DNA of 64,000 nucleotides, taken from Microbacterium galbinum (GTDB lineage Bacteria > Actinomycetota > Actinomycetes > Actinomycetales > Microbacteriaceae). Numbering within the stretch: the stretch's first letter is position 1; each line of letters begins with the position of its first letter. The notes under the pieces are model-generated. The model was given only the letters and a program-made list of their open reading frames with translations, was not told the DNA's origin and made no database searches. A program made the translations under genes and the position numbers. Positions 27,579-36,075 of this stretch are shown here, in pieces. The DNA lies in assembly GCF_023091225.1 (NCBI RefSeq), contig NZ_JAHWXM010000001.1:2749913-2813912 (forward strand). The letters run 5' to 3'.

Positions 27579-27603
27579 CCCCGGGCCCGCTGACCCCGGG
27601 CCC
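27574..27603 (+). repeat. 15-bp tandem duplication at the end of the LacI gene
   Basis: GCTGACCCCGGGCCC occurs twice in direct tandem (27574-27588, 27589-27603). The first copy contains the TGA stop codon of the regulator gene, so the duplication does not change the protein. It lies between convergent genes. Confidence 0.75.
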
Positions 27604-27614
27604 TCAGCCCCCCG

Positions 27615-30600
27615 CTACGGCTGGGCGACATGGACGCCCGTCACCGCGCCGCCCCGCACCAGGAAGCCCCGACCGGGCGGGAAGTCCGCGCGCCGGGCGC
27701 GGGGGAAGTTCGCGGTGTAGACGCTGGGCATGTCGTTGGCATCCGGCTGGAGCGCGAGTCCCCATCGCGCGCCGCGGAGGGGGCTCGCGAGTTCCCAGAC
27801 CGAGGTGAGCGTGGCGTTCTCGCCCTCGACGATCACGGTGAGGTCGCTGCGGCGCAGCAGTTTGAGCAGCGTCGCCAGGGCGGACTCGTCACCGCTGCCG
27901 TCGAAACCGCCGACGTCCTCGATGACCACGATGCCCTGATGCCCGGCACGAGGGAACGCGAGCTGCGCTCGGGCCGGTTCGGGCTCGTCGGCGGCAGCGC
28001 CGGTGCTGCCGATCAGCGGGATCGCCGAGAGCAGCGACGCCGTTGACGACCGCGGCGTCCCGCCGAGCGCCTCGATGAGCGCCGTGATGAGATCCGGGCG
28101 ATCCTGCGCGGAGTCGCCGCGATGGCTCCACGCGACGTCGTGGGCCAGCGTCGACGCACGCGGTGAGAGCAGGGCGAGATCGAGCGAGATGCCGTGCTTC
28201 GCGGCGTGCGCGTGCCGGGCGGCCAGGATGCTGCGCACCGCAGTGGTGCGCCCTGATCCCGCCGGTCCCGTGACCAGCATCATGCCGGTGAGGGGCACGT
28301 CGACGGCGGTGAGGCGAGTGGTCTCGACGGCGAACGCCTGGGGGTTTGCGGCGCGGGGCAGCTCGTGTCGCGCGAGCGAGGTCGGGACTTCCGGGATGCC
28401 GGGTGCGTTCTCGATCCCGCGGGAGCGCAGTGTCTGCGCGATGTGTACGAGTGCGGTGTCGAGGGCCTCGTCGTCGGGTGCGGATGCGGGCATGGCGAAC
28501 TGCACTTCCCGCTCGGACGAGAGATGCATGGCCCGTCCTGCCGGGGCGGTGCGCAGCATGTCGGCCGATGCGCCGACCATGCCGTAGTCGTGGTCGGCGA
28601 GCATGCGCAGCACGAACGTCTCGCCGATGCTCGCCGCGATGGCACTCGGCAGCGACATCGCGCGCTCGCTGGCGAGGACCACGTGCACGCCGACGTGCCG
28701 CCCCGCGCGGAGGATGTCGACGAGTGCGGTGAACATGCCGGTGTCGGGTCCGTGGTGCTCGTACAGATCGCGGAAGGCCCCGAATCCGTCGAGCAGGAGG
28801 ATGACGGGCGAGGCCGGAGACCGATCGTTCTCGCGCTCGTCGATGAGGTCGCGGATCATTCCGAGCAGGCGCACGGCGCGATCGGTGTCGTCGGCCGGCA
28901 CGATGTCGCCGGTGGCGGGCAGCCCGATGAGCGTGGCCAGTCGTCCGCTCGCGGCATCGATGCCGTAGATCCGCGTCCTCTCGTCGCGCAGGATCGCTGC
29001 GATCGCGAAGGTGATGAGTGCCGTGGTCTTCCCGGCGCCGGGCGCACCGAAGATCGCGACATTGCCGGCTGCCTTGAGGTCGACGATCTGATCGGTCTGA
29101 CGCTGCTGCGTGGGGTCATCGACGCGACCGACCGATATGAGCAGATCGGAGTCGGTGGCGCTGCCCGCGGCTTCGCCGGGCAGGGCGATGAATGCGGGCA
29201 GCTGATCGACCCAGGGTTTGCGAGGGCGTTCGAGTCGCAGGGTGTCGGCGGCGACTTGGATGTTGCGCACCAGGCGCTCGATGTCACGAGCGGATGCCGC
29301 GGCCCCCGTGTCTCCGCCGGCGCGTTCCGGGGCGATGGCCCACGGTCGGGCGTGCCCGAACCTCAGGTCGCTCAGGTCGATGGCATCACGGCGCTGGCCG
29401 TCGGAGCGTCCGCCCAGGTAGGCGGTCTGGAAGTGCACGACCCGGCCGGCACCGATCTTGACCACGGCCCGCCCCGGCGTCTCCGGGGCGAAGTGCGCGG
29501 CATCCGCGATTCCGATGACGTCGTTGCTGTCGCTCGCATCGGCCATGCGCAGCGCGACGCGGAGGTTGGTGTTGGCGCGCAGGTTGTCGCCGATGACACC
29601 GGCGGGGCGCTGCGTCGCCATGATGAGATGCAGCCCGAGCGAGCGCCCGCGCTGGGCGATGTCGATGACGCCGTCGACGAACTCCGGGATCTCCTTCGCC
29701 AGGGCGGCGAACTCGTCGATGACGATGAGCAGGAGGGGCGGGGCGGCGACCTCGGAGCGCCGCTCGAGACCGGAGAGGTCCTTCGCTCCGTGCTCGTTGA
29801 GGAGCTCCTCCCGGTAACGCAGCTCGGCCCGCAGTGAGGTGAGCGCGCGGCGCACCAGGTGCTGGTCGAGGTCGGTGACGAGGCCGACGGTATGGGGCAG
29901 GGCCACGCAGTCGGCGAAGGCCGCCCCGCCCTTGTAGTCGACGAGCAGGAAGGTGACGCGGTCGGGGGAATACGCCGCGGCGAGCGACAGGATCCACGTC
30001 TGCAGGAACTCCGACTTGCCCGCGCCTGTCGTGCCGCCGACGAGGGCGTGAGGGCCGTGGGTGCGCAGGTCGATCTCGACGGTTCCGGCGTCGCTCTGGC
30101 CGATGCGGGCGGGAAGGGTGCCGGGGTCGCGCTCGGCGCCCGGCGTCCAACGGCTCGTGAGCGAGTCGGTGCTCTCCCAGCCGGCGATGACCTCGCGGGG
30201 GTCGTCGAGCAGGTTGCGCCGATCGATGTCGGCGAGCTTCACGCTCCGGGGCAGGTCGCTCTCGTCGAGGACTCGAGCGCCGGCGTCGACGACGGGAGTG
30301 AGACTGCGGGCGAAAGCCTCGGCCTCGGGCACGTCCACACGTTCGACGGTGTCGAGCGTCACGACGGTTCCCGAGCGTACGAAATGCGCGGTCGTCGGCG
30401 TCGTGGTCGCGTCGACGGTCGTGCGGCAGGCGGCCGGGACATCGGCCATCGAGCGTGCCGCCCAGATCACGTGCACGCCGACGTCGGGTCCGTCCTCGGC
30501 GAGGCCCACGAGGCGGGTGAGGTCCTGCTCCGCGTCGTCGTCGCCGGCGACGACGAGCACGATGATCGTGGGCAGCAGGGGTTGCTTCTGCACGGCGGCG

Positions 30601-32237
30601 AGTCGGGAGTCGGTGTCGGATGCCTGGGACTGGTCCCGCGATCGGATCGTGCGTGACGAGGCGGATGCCGTGCGGGTCGCGATGATCCCCTCGAGCTCCG
30701 TCAGCAGGAGCGCCCGGTCGCGCGCGGTCGCCGTGAGGTGCGGGGTGCGGATCGGGCTGTAGACCGAATCGGCGTGCGGCACCCATTTGAGCCAGTCCCA
30801 GTCGGCTTCCGTGTGCCTGCCCGTCGCGGCATCCGTGCCGGCGTGGGTCTGGGCGTTCGTCTCGGCGTCGGGCAGGAAGGCCGTGAAGACCACGTCCGCG
30901 GGGGAGTGCAGCCCGAAGAGCTGCACGAGCACCGAGCGCGTGATCGAATCGGCCCAGACGCCCTCTCCGGCGATGCCGAGCGACCCGCTCAGGTCGAGGC
31001 GTTCGAGAACCGGAACGTCGGCGATCGATGACAGCGCGGTGTGGGCGTCTTCGACCTGGGCCCAGTCCTCGGTGGTGGAGGATCCGCGGGAGGGGAGGTC
31101 GAGCACGGTGCGGCTGGGCAGCTCGCCGCTGCCGAGGCGGATCTCGAGGTAGGAGCGATGCTCCGACCGTCGCGTCCAGAGCACCGGAGTGCGGTCGCGA
31201 GCCGCGGCGAGCAGGTCGGCGAGCGGCACGCTCTCCTGCTGGCGAGCGGGACGCTCGACCTCGTGGCGTCGCGTCACCTCGTCGCGCACGGTCGCCAGCG
31301 TTTCGGTGAACTCGCGACGCTGCTTCTTCAGCCGACGGCGCTGTCCGACGCGGCCGTCGAGCCAGCTGCCGATCATGATGAGCGGCGACAGCGCGACGAA
31401 GGCGATGCTGAGGGCCGACTGGGTGACGGCGAAGAGAGCCGCACCCATGGCGAGAGGCGCCACCATCGCGACGAGCGGGAAGCGCGAGGGCTCGGCCGGG
31501 GTGGGCGGCGAGGGTAGTTCGAGCGGCGTCGGCGCATGCACGGGATCGACCCGGGGAGACCGCTGATGGCGCACGGTCGCGCGGGCCCGGGGAGCGTCCG
31601 GTCCACCGGTGGCGACGGGATGGATGCGCAGGTGCACGTCGCCCAGACGCAGCACGGTGGGGTGCGAGAGGTGGGTCGGGGCCGTCAGGCGATGCAGTTC
31701 GCCGGATGCCGTGACGAGGTCGGTGCCGTTCGCGGAACCGAGGTCTCGCACGCTGCGGATCGGTCCGAACGCGGTCATCTCGAGGTGGTGCCGGGAGACG
31801 CTGCGATCATGCAATTCGACGCGATTCGTGCGCTCGCGGCCGATACCGTTCTCACCCTGAATGATGGTATATCGCGCACCGGATTGCGCCCCGTCGAGAA
31901 CGTCGATGTATCCCGCTGGCTCGACCATTCGCTCCGCATTTCCGGCGTCCTGCTCGCGAATTACCTCGATAACCGCTCCAGCCTGCACGCCCGATATACC
32001 AATCGGATCGGCGGGGTCGAGAACGACGGCCCTCCCGCCGCGACGGTGAACGAGGATCGTCAGCGACGCCGTCCGGTCGAGGGCATGCGGGAGTAGTCGT
32101 CCGTCGCCCGCTCCGGCGCGGATGACGGTGCGGGCGAGGTCGGCGACCGTCGCGGTGACGTCGGCCGTCACGACGATGTCGCGCGCGCGATTCTGACCGT
32201 CCTGCCCGGTTTCGAGCAGCGTGAACTTGAGCCTCAC
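27615..32237 (-). CDS. Type VII secretion system ATPase, EssC-type with FHA domain
   Basis: 1540 residues, GTG start. Domains in order: a beta-rich N-terminal domain (1-95, ubiquitin-like or degenerate FHA); an FHA domain (about 110-200) with GIGRERTNRVELHDRSVSRHHLEM and DLGSANGT; two membrane helices near 243-290; then three FtsK/SpoIIIE ATPase modules. Walker A motifs are GGTTGAGKS (about 735), APGAGKTT (about 1065) and GPAGSGRTT (about 1322). The third has Arg in place of the usual Lys, so it is probably degenerate. Walker B of module 1 is LLIVIDEFA. It powers export of WXG100 and LXG-like substrates across the membrane. It diverges from the substrate genes. EsaA, EssA and EssB-like partners are not in the window. 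Confidence 0.9.
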   Translation of the reverse strand: MRLKFTLLETGQDGQNRARDIVVTADVTATVADLARTVIRAGAGDGRLLPHALDRTASLTILVHRRGGRAVVLDPADPIGISGVQAGAVIEVIREQDAGNAERMVEPAGYIDVLDGAQSGARYTIIQGENGIGRERTNRVELHDRSVSRHHLEMTAFGPIRSVRDLGSANGTDLVTASGELHRLTAPTHLSHPTVLRLGDVHLRIHPVATGGPDAPRARATVRHQRSPRVDPVHAPTPLELPSPPTPAEPSRFPLVAMVAPLAMGAALFAVTQSALSIAFVALSPLIMIGSWLDGRVGQRRRLKKQRREFTETLATVRDEVTRRHEVERPARQQESVPLADLLAAARDRTPVLWTRRSEHRSYLEIRLGSGELPSRTVLDLPSRGSSTTEDWAQVEDAHTALSSIADVPVLERLDLSGSLGIAGEGVWADSITRSVLVQLFGLHSPADVVFTAFLPDAETNAQTHAGTDAATGRHTEADWDWLKWVPHADSVYSPIRTPHLTATARDRALLLTELEGIIATRTASASSRTIRSRDQSQASDTDSRLAAVQKQPLLPTIIVLVVAGDDDAEQDLTRLVGLAEDGPDVGVHVIWAARSMADVPAACRTTVDATTTPTTAHFVRSGTVVTLDTVERVDVPEAEAFARSLTPVVDAGARVLDESDLPRSVKLADIDRRNLLDDPREVIAGWESTDSLTSRWTPGAERDPGTLPARIGQSDAGTVEIDLRTHGPHALVGGTTGAGKSEFLQTWILSLAAAYSPDRVTFLLVDYKGGAAFADCVALPHTVGLVTDLDQHLVRRALTSLRAELRYREELLNEHGAKDLSGLERRSEVAAPPLLLIVIDEFAALAKEIPEFVDGVIDIAQRGRSLGLHLIMATQRPAGVIGDNLRANTNLRVALRMADASDSNDVIGIADAAHFAPETPGRAVVKIGAGRVVHFQTAYLGGRSDGQRRDAIDLSDLRFGHARPWAIAPERAGGDTGAAASARDIERLVRNIQVAADTLRLERPRKPWVDQLPAFIALPGEAAGSATDSDLLISVGRVDDPTQQRQTDQIVDLKAAGNVAIFGAPGAGKTTALITFAIAAILRDERTRIYGIDAASGRLATLIGLPATGDIVPADDTDRAVRLLGMIRDLIDERENDRSPASPVILLLDGFGAFRDLYEHHGPDTGMFTALVDILRAGRHVGVHVVLASERAMSLPSAIAASIGETFVLRMLADHDYGMVGASADMLRTAPAGRAMHLSSEREVQFAMPASAPDDEALDTALVHIAQTLRSRGIENAPGIPEVPTSLARHELPRAANPQAFAVETTRLTAVDVPLTGMMLVTGPAGSGRTTAVRSILAARHAHAAKHGISLDLALLSPRASTLAHDVAWSHRGDSAQDRPDLITALIEALGGTPRSSTASLLSAIPLIGSTGAAADEPEPARAQLAFPRAGHQGIVVIEDVGGFDGSGDESALATLLKLLRRSDLTVIVEGENATLTSVWELASPLRGARWGLALQPDANDMPSVYTANFPRARRADFPPGRGFLVRGGAVTGVHVAQP

Positions 32238-32271
32238 AGACCCCCCTGTCGGCCGCGTCCCGAATTGGTAT

Positions 32272-32305
32272 ATCGCCAGAATTGGCGATTTTGCGAACGC
32301 GTTCG
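32272..32305. promoter_or_regulatory. Two palindromes in the eccC/esx divergent region
   Basis: ATCGCCA-GAAT-TGGCGAT at 32272-32289 and the perfect 12-bp palindrome CGAACGCGTTCG at 32294-32305 lie five bases apart in the 131-bp gap between the T7SS ATPase gene and the WXG100 gene. They are good candidates for a shared operator, of unknown regulator. Confidence 0.45.
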
Positions 32306-32368
32306 GCTAATGTAACCGATCGGGGGCGCGAGAAATCATCTCGTGCCGAGAAATCGGAGGATGTTGTC

Positions 32369-32662
32369 ATGGCGAATGTGAAGCTCAGCTACGACGAGAT
32401 GGACGCGGCGGCGAAGGACCTCGACGCCGGCCGCGAAGAGATCACGCAGAAGCTGCAGGGTATGCAGACGAAGATCCAGGGGCTCGTGGCCTCGGGCTTC
32501 GTGACCGACCAGGCCTCGGGAAAGTTCAACGATGCCTACACGCGCTACACGCAGAGCGCGAACACCGTGATCGCCCAGCTGACCGAGATCTCGGCGTTCA
32601 TCAGCGGCACGGCTAACGCGGGTCGCGAGTTCGACTCCCAGATCGCCTCGAAGATCAACTGA
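32369..32662 (+). CDS. WXG100-family type VII secretion substrate (EsxA-like)
   Basis: 97 residues, ATG at 32369 with GGAGG nine bases upstream. It is all-helical: MANVKLSYDEMDAAAKDLDAGREEITQKLQGMQTKIQGLV, a central turn, then SGKFNDAYTRYTQSANTVIAQLTEISAFISGTA. Length, F-x-x-A-Y spacing and the two-helix hairpin match WXG100 proteins, which dimerise and are exported by EssC/EccC. The turn reads ASGFVTD, so the Trp of the W-x-G motif is missing. It is divergent from the ATPase gene and first of the cargo operon; a short inverted repeat follows. Confidence 0.88.
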   Translation: MANVKLSYDEMDAAAKDLDAGREEITQKLQGMQTKIQGLVASGFVTDQASGKFNDAYTRYTQSANTVIAQLTEISAFISGTANAGREFDSQIASKIN

Positions 32663-32685
32663 TCGCGATCGAGCGCCGTCGATGA

Positions 32686-32737
32686 CGAGGCGTGTCTCTC
32701 GGGTGTGCCCAGTGGTGCACCTCTGAGGCACGCCTCG
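32686..32737 (+). other. Stem-loop between the WXG100 and small helical genes
   Basis: CGAGGCGTG at 32686-32694 pairs exactly with 32729-32737. It lies 24 bp after the WXG100 stop. A partial terminator or mRNA processing site here would let the WXG100 protein be made in excess over the downstream effector, a common arrangement for such operons. That role is inference. Confidence 0.45.
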
Positions 32738-32758
32738 CTCGAGTTGGGGGGATGAGCG

Positions 32759-33028
32759 ATGAAGGTCGATTACGGATCGCTGGAGGCTGCGGCCTCTGCT
32801 TTGTCGACGGCTGCCTCGGTAGTGACGTCGGAGAAGGCGGTTCCGGGTGAACTCGGTTCGGGCGCATCCGGTCCGGATGGTGCGCATACCGGTGCGCATT
32901 CGGAGCGGAAGTCCGTGGCGCAGGCCATGAGTGAGGCGATGATCGGACAGAGCAAGGCGTGCACCGAGCTGGTGTCGCTGTTCAAGCTGCTGGACGCGCA
33001 GATCGCTTCCCAGGTGCCGGGCGTATAG
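32759..33028 (+). CDS. Small helical T7SS-associated protein, putative effector partner
   Basis: 89 residues; ATG preceded by a run of six G. Predicted helix 1 (MKVDYGSLEAAASALSTAASVVTSEKAV), a Gly/Ser/His linker (GSGASGPDGAHTGAHSERK), then helix 2 (SVAQAMSEAMIGQSKACTELVSLFKLLDAQIASQV). This size and helix-turn-helix hairpin match the small proteins that pair with LXG-type effector N-termini. It lies 10 bp before the effector gene. I do not recognise a named family. The role as a targeting partner or chaperone is inferred from position and shape. Confidence 0.7.
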   Translation: MKVDYGSLEAAASALSTAASVVTSEKAVPGELGSGASGPDGAHTGAHSERKSVAQAMSEAMIGQSKACTELVSLFKLLDAQIASQVPGV

Positions 33029-33038
33029 GAGGGGTGAG

Positions 33039-35012
33039 ATGACGGCAGGAGATGTGGCGCTCGCGGGTGACTCCGCGACCGTGCGGGACGTCGGGGCCGA
33101 TCTGCGAGGGCGGACTTTCGGCGCGGATGTCGGAGCGAAACTGATCGAGGCGTCGTCCGGACTGGGCCTCCAGTCGGGCAACGCGGTGTCGATCGACCGA
33201 CTCGTGGCGGTGATCCAGGCGGCGCTGGCGCCGGCGGGTCTGGTGCAGGCCGCGGACCTTTCGTGGGGTGACGCAGCGGAAAGCCTCGGCGTGCAGATGG
33301 AGGAGATCGCGACGCGAACGCGGAACGAGAGGATCACGCTGGCCGACGCCAAGGCGACGGTCGTCATGAAGCAGGAAGCACTCGACTCGTACGATGCGTC
33401 GAGTGGTGAGGCCGACGACTACATGCGTTCCAGCCGGGGGCTCCAGCGTGCCGTCGACCATGCGGAGGATACGGTCGCGGCATCCGAGCAGCGGCTGGTC
33501 GGGTTGGATGAGGAACGACGAGGGATCGACGCGACAGCGAGTTCGAGCATCGGCACCGTTCGCTCCGAGTACGTGTCGACCCGAAAGGCGATCCCGTCGG
33601 TGCCGCACGTGTCGGCCGGGGTGTCTGTATCGGTCAGGATGCCGGACGGCAGTGTGCAGTCGGTGTCGGCCGTGGATCTCGCGAAGCTGAAGGACCCGGC
33701 GGCGATCCGCGCCGTCTGGGACGCGATGACGCCGGAACAACGGGAGAAGTTGATCACGGACTTCCCGATGCTGATCGGCAACCTCGAGGGGATTCCACTG
33801 CGCGATCGCAATACGGCGAACGTGATCACCGCGAAGGCTCATCGTGCCGAGCTCGAGAAGAACATCAAGATGCTGAAGCTTCTCGAGAAGCTGGGCACGC
33901 GCGTCGACGTGATCGACTTCGTCGCAGACCGTCAGGCGGGTGATCTCCCAGGAATCATCGCCGACATGGAGGGCGAGGCGAAGAGCATCGACGCGATGCT
34001 CGGCGACCGGAACGAGAATTACACGACGAAGAAGGGCGACGACGGCCAAGACGACCAGGTCGAAGGTCAACCCTTCGGCGTGTATCTGGTGTTTGACGAG
34101 AACGGTCGGAGGATCTCTCAGAACGGCACCGTTCTGGTCGGGTTCAATCCTCTCCGAGACAGTTACATCACCTTCCAAGGGATACTCGACCCGGTAACAG
34201 GCGACGTGCCTGCCTGGATGGATCAGGTGGGCGTGGTCATTCCGGGCACGACGTCCCGACTGGCGGGCTTCACAACAGACCTCGACAAGGGGAAGAACCT
34301 CATGTTCAACTCCGGAGCGCGGTCAGGCTATTTCACGTGGCACGGTGCGCCGATGCCGCAGTACGATTCGAGTCACCTCAACGAGGCGGCGCAGCAGGGA
34401 TTCGCCGACGTCGCTGCGGCCCGGCTGGCAACCTTTGTCAATAGCCTCGGTATCGAACGCGGAACGGATGTGGTGCCGATCGGGCATAGCTACGGCGCTG
34501 CAGTGTTGGGAGGCGCCGAATACCTGGGGCTGAAAGCGGATCGCGTGGTGTACGTCGCTCCGGCGGGACTTGGGCATCACGTCGACGGGATCGAAGACTT
34601 TCCAGAGACGAAGGACGTCCCGCATTTCGCTCTTCAATCGAGAAACGATGCGATCGTGGGCTGGAATCAAGGCTTCGTACTTGGCAATATCGGTCATGGC
34701 CTGACCAATCCATTGACCGCAGACGGAGTCGTTCGGCTGGAGACGGGGTACGTCATTGCAGGCGACCCGAGTAGCGGAACGATTGAGAGCACCGGAGGTG
34801 GCGAAAGTCATACCTCCGTCTTTGACCCTCTGAGTACATCAATGAGGAATATCACCCGGGCAGTGAAGGGGGAGTCGGTGTCGCTCTATCACCCAGATGA
34901 CGTCGAGTTCCGAGGCGGCTTCGCGCCGGTGATGGTCGATGTTCCCGGTTCCGGTGCAGCAAAACCTGAGGAGCTTGTCTCATCCCGCACCTTGGAGGAG
35001 GTTGACGGATGA
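33039..35012 (+). CDS. Putative T7SS effector with C-terminal alpha/beta hydrolase domain
   Basis: 657 residues. The N-terminal 200 residues are helical (RLVAVIQAALAPAG, ERITLADAKATVVMKQEALD, GLQRAVDHAEDTVAASEQRLVGLDEER), like a WXG/LXG targeting domain. A middle region contains PEQREKLITDFPMLIGNLEGIPLRDRNTAN, typical of proteins with a DUF1023/Abhydrolase_8 domain. The hydrolase part (about 360-620) has Ser484 in GHSYGAAVLGG, Asp537 in QSRNDAIVG and His591 in GGGESHTSV, a plausible triad. No signal peptide is seen, consistent with T7SS export. It probably acts on lipid or ester substrates. Its stop overlaps the first of four lipoprotein genes. The activity and target are inferred. Confidence 0.75.
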   Translation: MTAGDVALAGDSATVRDVGADLRGRTFGADVGAKLIEASSGLGLQSGNAVSIDRLVAVIQAALAPAGLVQAADLSWGDAAESLGVQMEEIATRTRNERITLADAKATVVMKQEALDSYDASSGEADDYMRSSRGLQRAVDHAEDTVAASEQRLVGLDEERRGIDATASSSIGTVRSEYVSTRKAIPSVPHVSAGVSVSVRMPDGSVQSVSAVDLAKLKDPAAIRAVWDAMTPEQREKLITDFPMLIGNLEGIPLRDRNTANVITAKAHRAELEKNIKMLKLLEKLGTRVDVIDFVADRQAGDLPGIIADMEGEAKSIDAMLGDRNENYTTKKGDDGQDDQVEGQPFGVYLVFDENGRRISQNGTVLVGFNPLRDSYITFQGILDPVTGDVPAWMDQVGVVIPGTTSRLAGFTTDLDKGKNLMFNSGARSGYFTWHGAPMPQYDSSHLNEAAQQGFADVAAARLATFVNSLGIERGTDVVPIGHSYGAAVLGGAEYLGLKADRVVYVAPAGLGHHVDGIEDFPETKDVPHFALQSRNDAIVGWNQGFVLGNIGHGLTNPLTADGVVRLETGYVIAGDPSSGTIESTGGGESHTSVFDPLSTSMRNITRAVKGESVSLYHPDDVEFRGGFAPVMVDVPGSGAAKPEELVSSRTLEEVDG

Positions 35013-35536
35013 CTATTCAGAGAATGCGCAGTGTCGCACTCGCCGCTTTGGGCCTGTGCGCGCTGTTGTTGACCGGGTGCATCGGGATGAGTGCGGAGGA
35101 GAAGGTAGCGGTGCAGGAAGTGCAGTTGCAGGATTTCACTGACCAAGCGAATGGGTGGGGTGGTGAGATCCTCGCACAGATCCCGGAAGCCGAACTCGAA
35201 CCCGGCGCTGAGTACGTCAACTACGGTGGCGTACGCCAGGTAAGCGACTACAACGCCGAGTGGCCGAAGTACTACTACTGGGCGACGATCGTCGAACTAC
35301 GAGCAGACGGACCCCGCACCCCCACGAACATGGCGAATGATCTGGAACCCTGGCTGGAAGAGCAGGGCTGGAAGCGAAACTCCGCCAGCGAATTCCCGCC
35401 CGGCGAGGAGAGCTTCACGCGCGATTATCACCGTGAGGGCTACCGTCTCGCTATCGAAGTGTTCACGGAGCCCCCTCCCCGGGTGCAGTCTCTGCGCCTC
35501 TCGATCGTTACGCCGTACACCGACCCCGATCGATGA
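35009..35536 (+). CDS. Tandem lipoprotein 1, putative effector immunity protein
   Basis: 175 residues. Signal peptide with lipobox LLTGC (lipidated Cys24), then the family core GMSAEEKVAVQEVQLQDF, WGGEILAQIPEAELEPG, WPKYYYW, NDLEPWLEEQGWKRN, EFPPGEESFTRDYHREGYRL and EVFTEPPPRVQSLRLSIVTP. It is exported and anchored to the outer face of the membrane. ATG overlaps the effector stop (ATGA). First of four paralogues, each overlapping the next by 4 nt. Surface-lipoprotein immunity against a secreted lipase is known for staphylococcal T7SS (TslA/TilA); the analogy here is inference. The fold is not one I can name. Confidence 0.75.
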   Translation: MTIQRMRSVALAALGLCALLLTGCIGMSAEEKVAVQEVQLQDFTDQANGWGGEILAQIPEAELEPGAEYVNYGGVRQVSDYNAEWPKYYYWATIVELRADGPRTPTNMANDLEPWLEEQGWKRNSASEFPPGEESFTRDYHREGYRLAIEVFTEPPPRVQSLRLSIVTPYTDPDR

Positions 35537-36075
35537 GCATGGGGTTGACCGTTTCGAGTACTCGGACTGCAGCCACAGCCGTGAGTATCGTCCTGGTTGC
35601 CTCTGCACTGTCGGGGTGTGCCGGGATGAGTGCGGAGGAGAAGGTTGCGGTGCAGGAAGCGCAGTTGAAGGATTTTGTCGCGCAGGCTGATGTTTGGGGT
35701 GGTGAGATCGTCGCGCAGATTCCGGTGGCGGAGATCGAGCCGGCGGCGGAGTCGTACAACATCGGTGGCGTGCGCAAGGTGAGCGATTACGACGACTGGC
35801 CGAAGTACTACTACTGGGACCAGATCGTCGAGTTGAAGGCTGAGGGTGCACGTGCGCCGTCTGAGGTGGCTGATGATCTCGAGCCGTGGCTGGAGCGTGA
35901 GGGGTGGGAGCGGAACGAGGAGTCTGAGTTCCCTCCGGGCGAGCAGAGTTTCGAGCGTGATTATTACCGGGATGGATACCACCTTGTCGTCGAGGTGTAT
36001 ACCGTCCCGCCGCCTCATGCGCAGAAGCTCGCGTTCATGATCGTGACGCCGCAGACCGATCCGGATCGTCCGTGA
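35533..36075 (+). CDS. Tandem lipoprotein 2, putative effector immunity protein
   Basis: 180 residues, second paralogue. Signal peptide ends in the lipobox ALSGC (Cys29); its leader differs from copies 1, 3 and 4. The mature protein keeps GMSAEEKVAVQEAQLKDF, WGGEIVAQIPVAEIEP, GGVRKVSDYDDWPKYYYW, ADDLEPWLEREGWERNEES, FERDYYRDGYHLVVEVY and IVTPQTDPDRP. The VAVQEAQLK and QTDPD segments are closest to copy 3. ATG within ATGA overlaps the copy 1 stop; GTG of copy 3 overlaps its own stop. Same predicted location and role as copy 1. Confidence 0.75.
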   Translation: MSMGLTVSSTRTAATAVSIVLVASALSGCAGMSAEEKVAVQEAQLKDFVAQADVWGGEIVAQIPVAEIEPAAESYNIGGVRKVSDYDDWPKYYYWDQIVELKAEGARAPSEVADDLEPWLEREGWERNEESEFPPGEQSFERDYYRDGYHLVVEVYTVPPPHAQKLAFMIVTPQTDPDRP

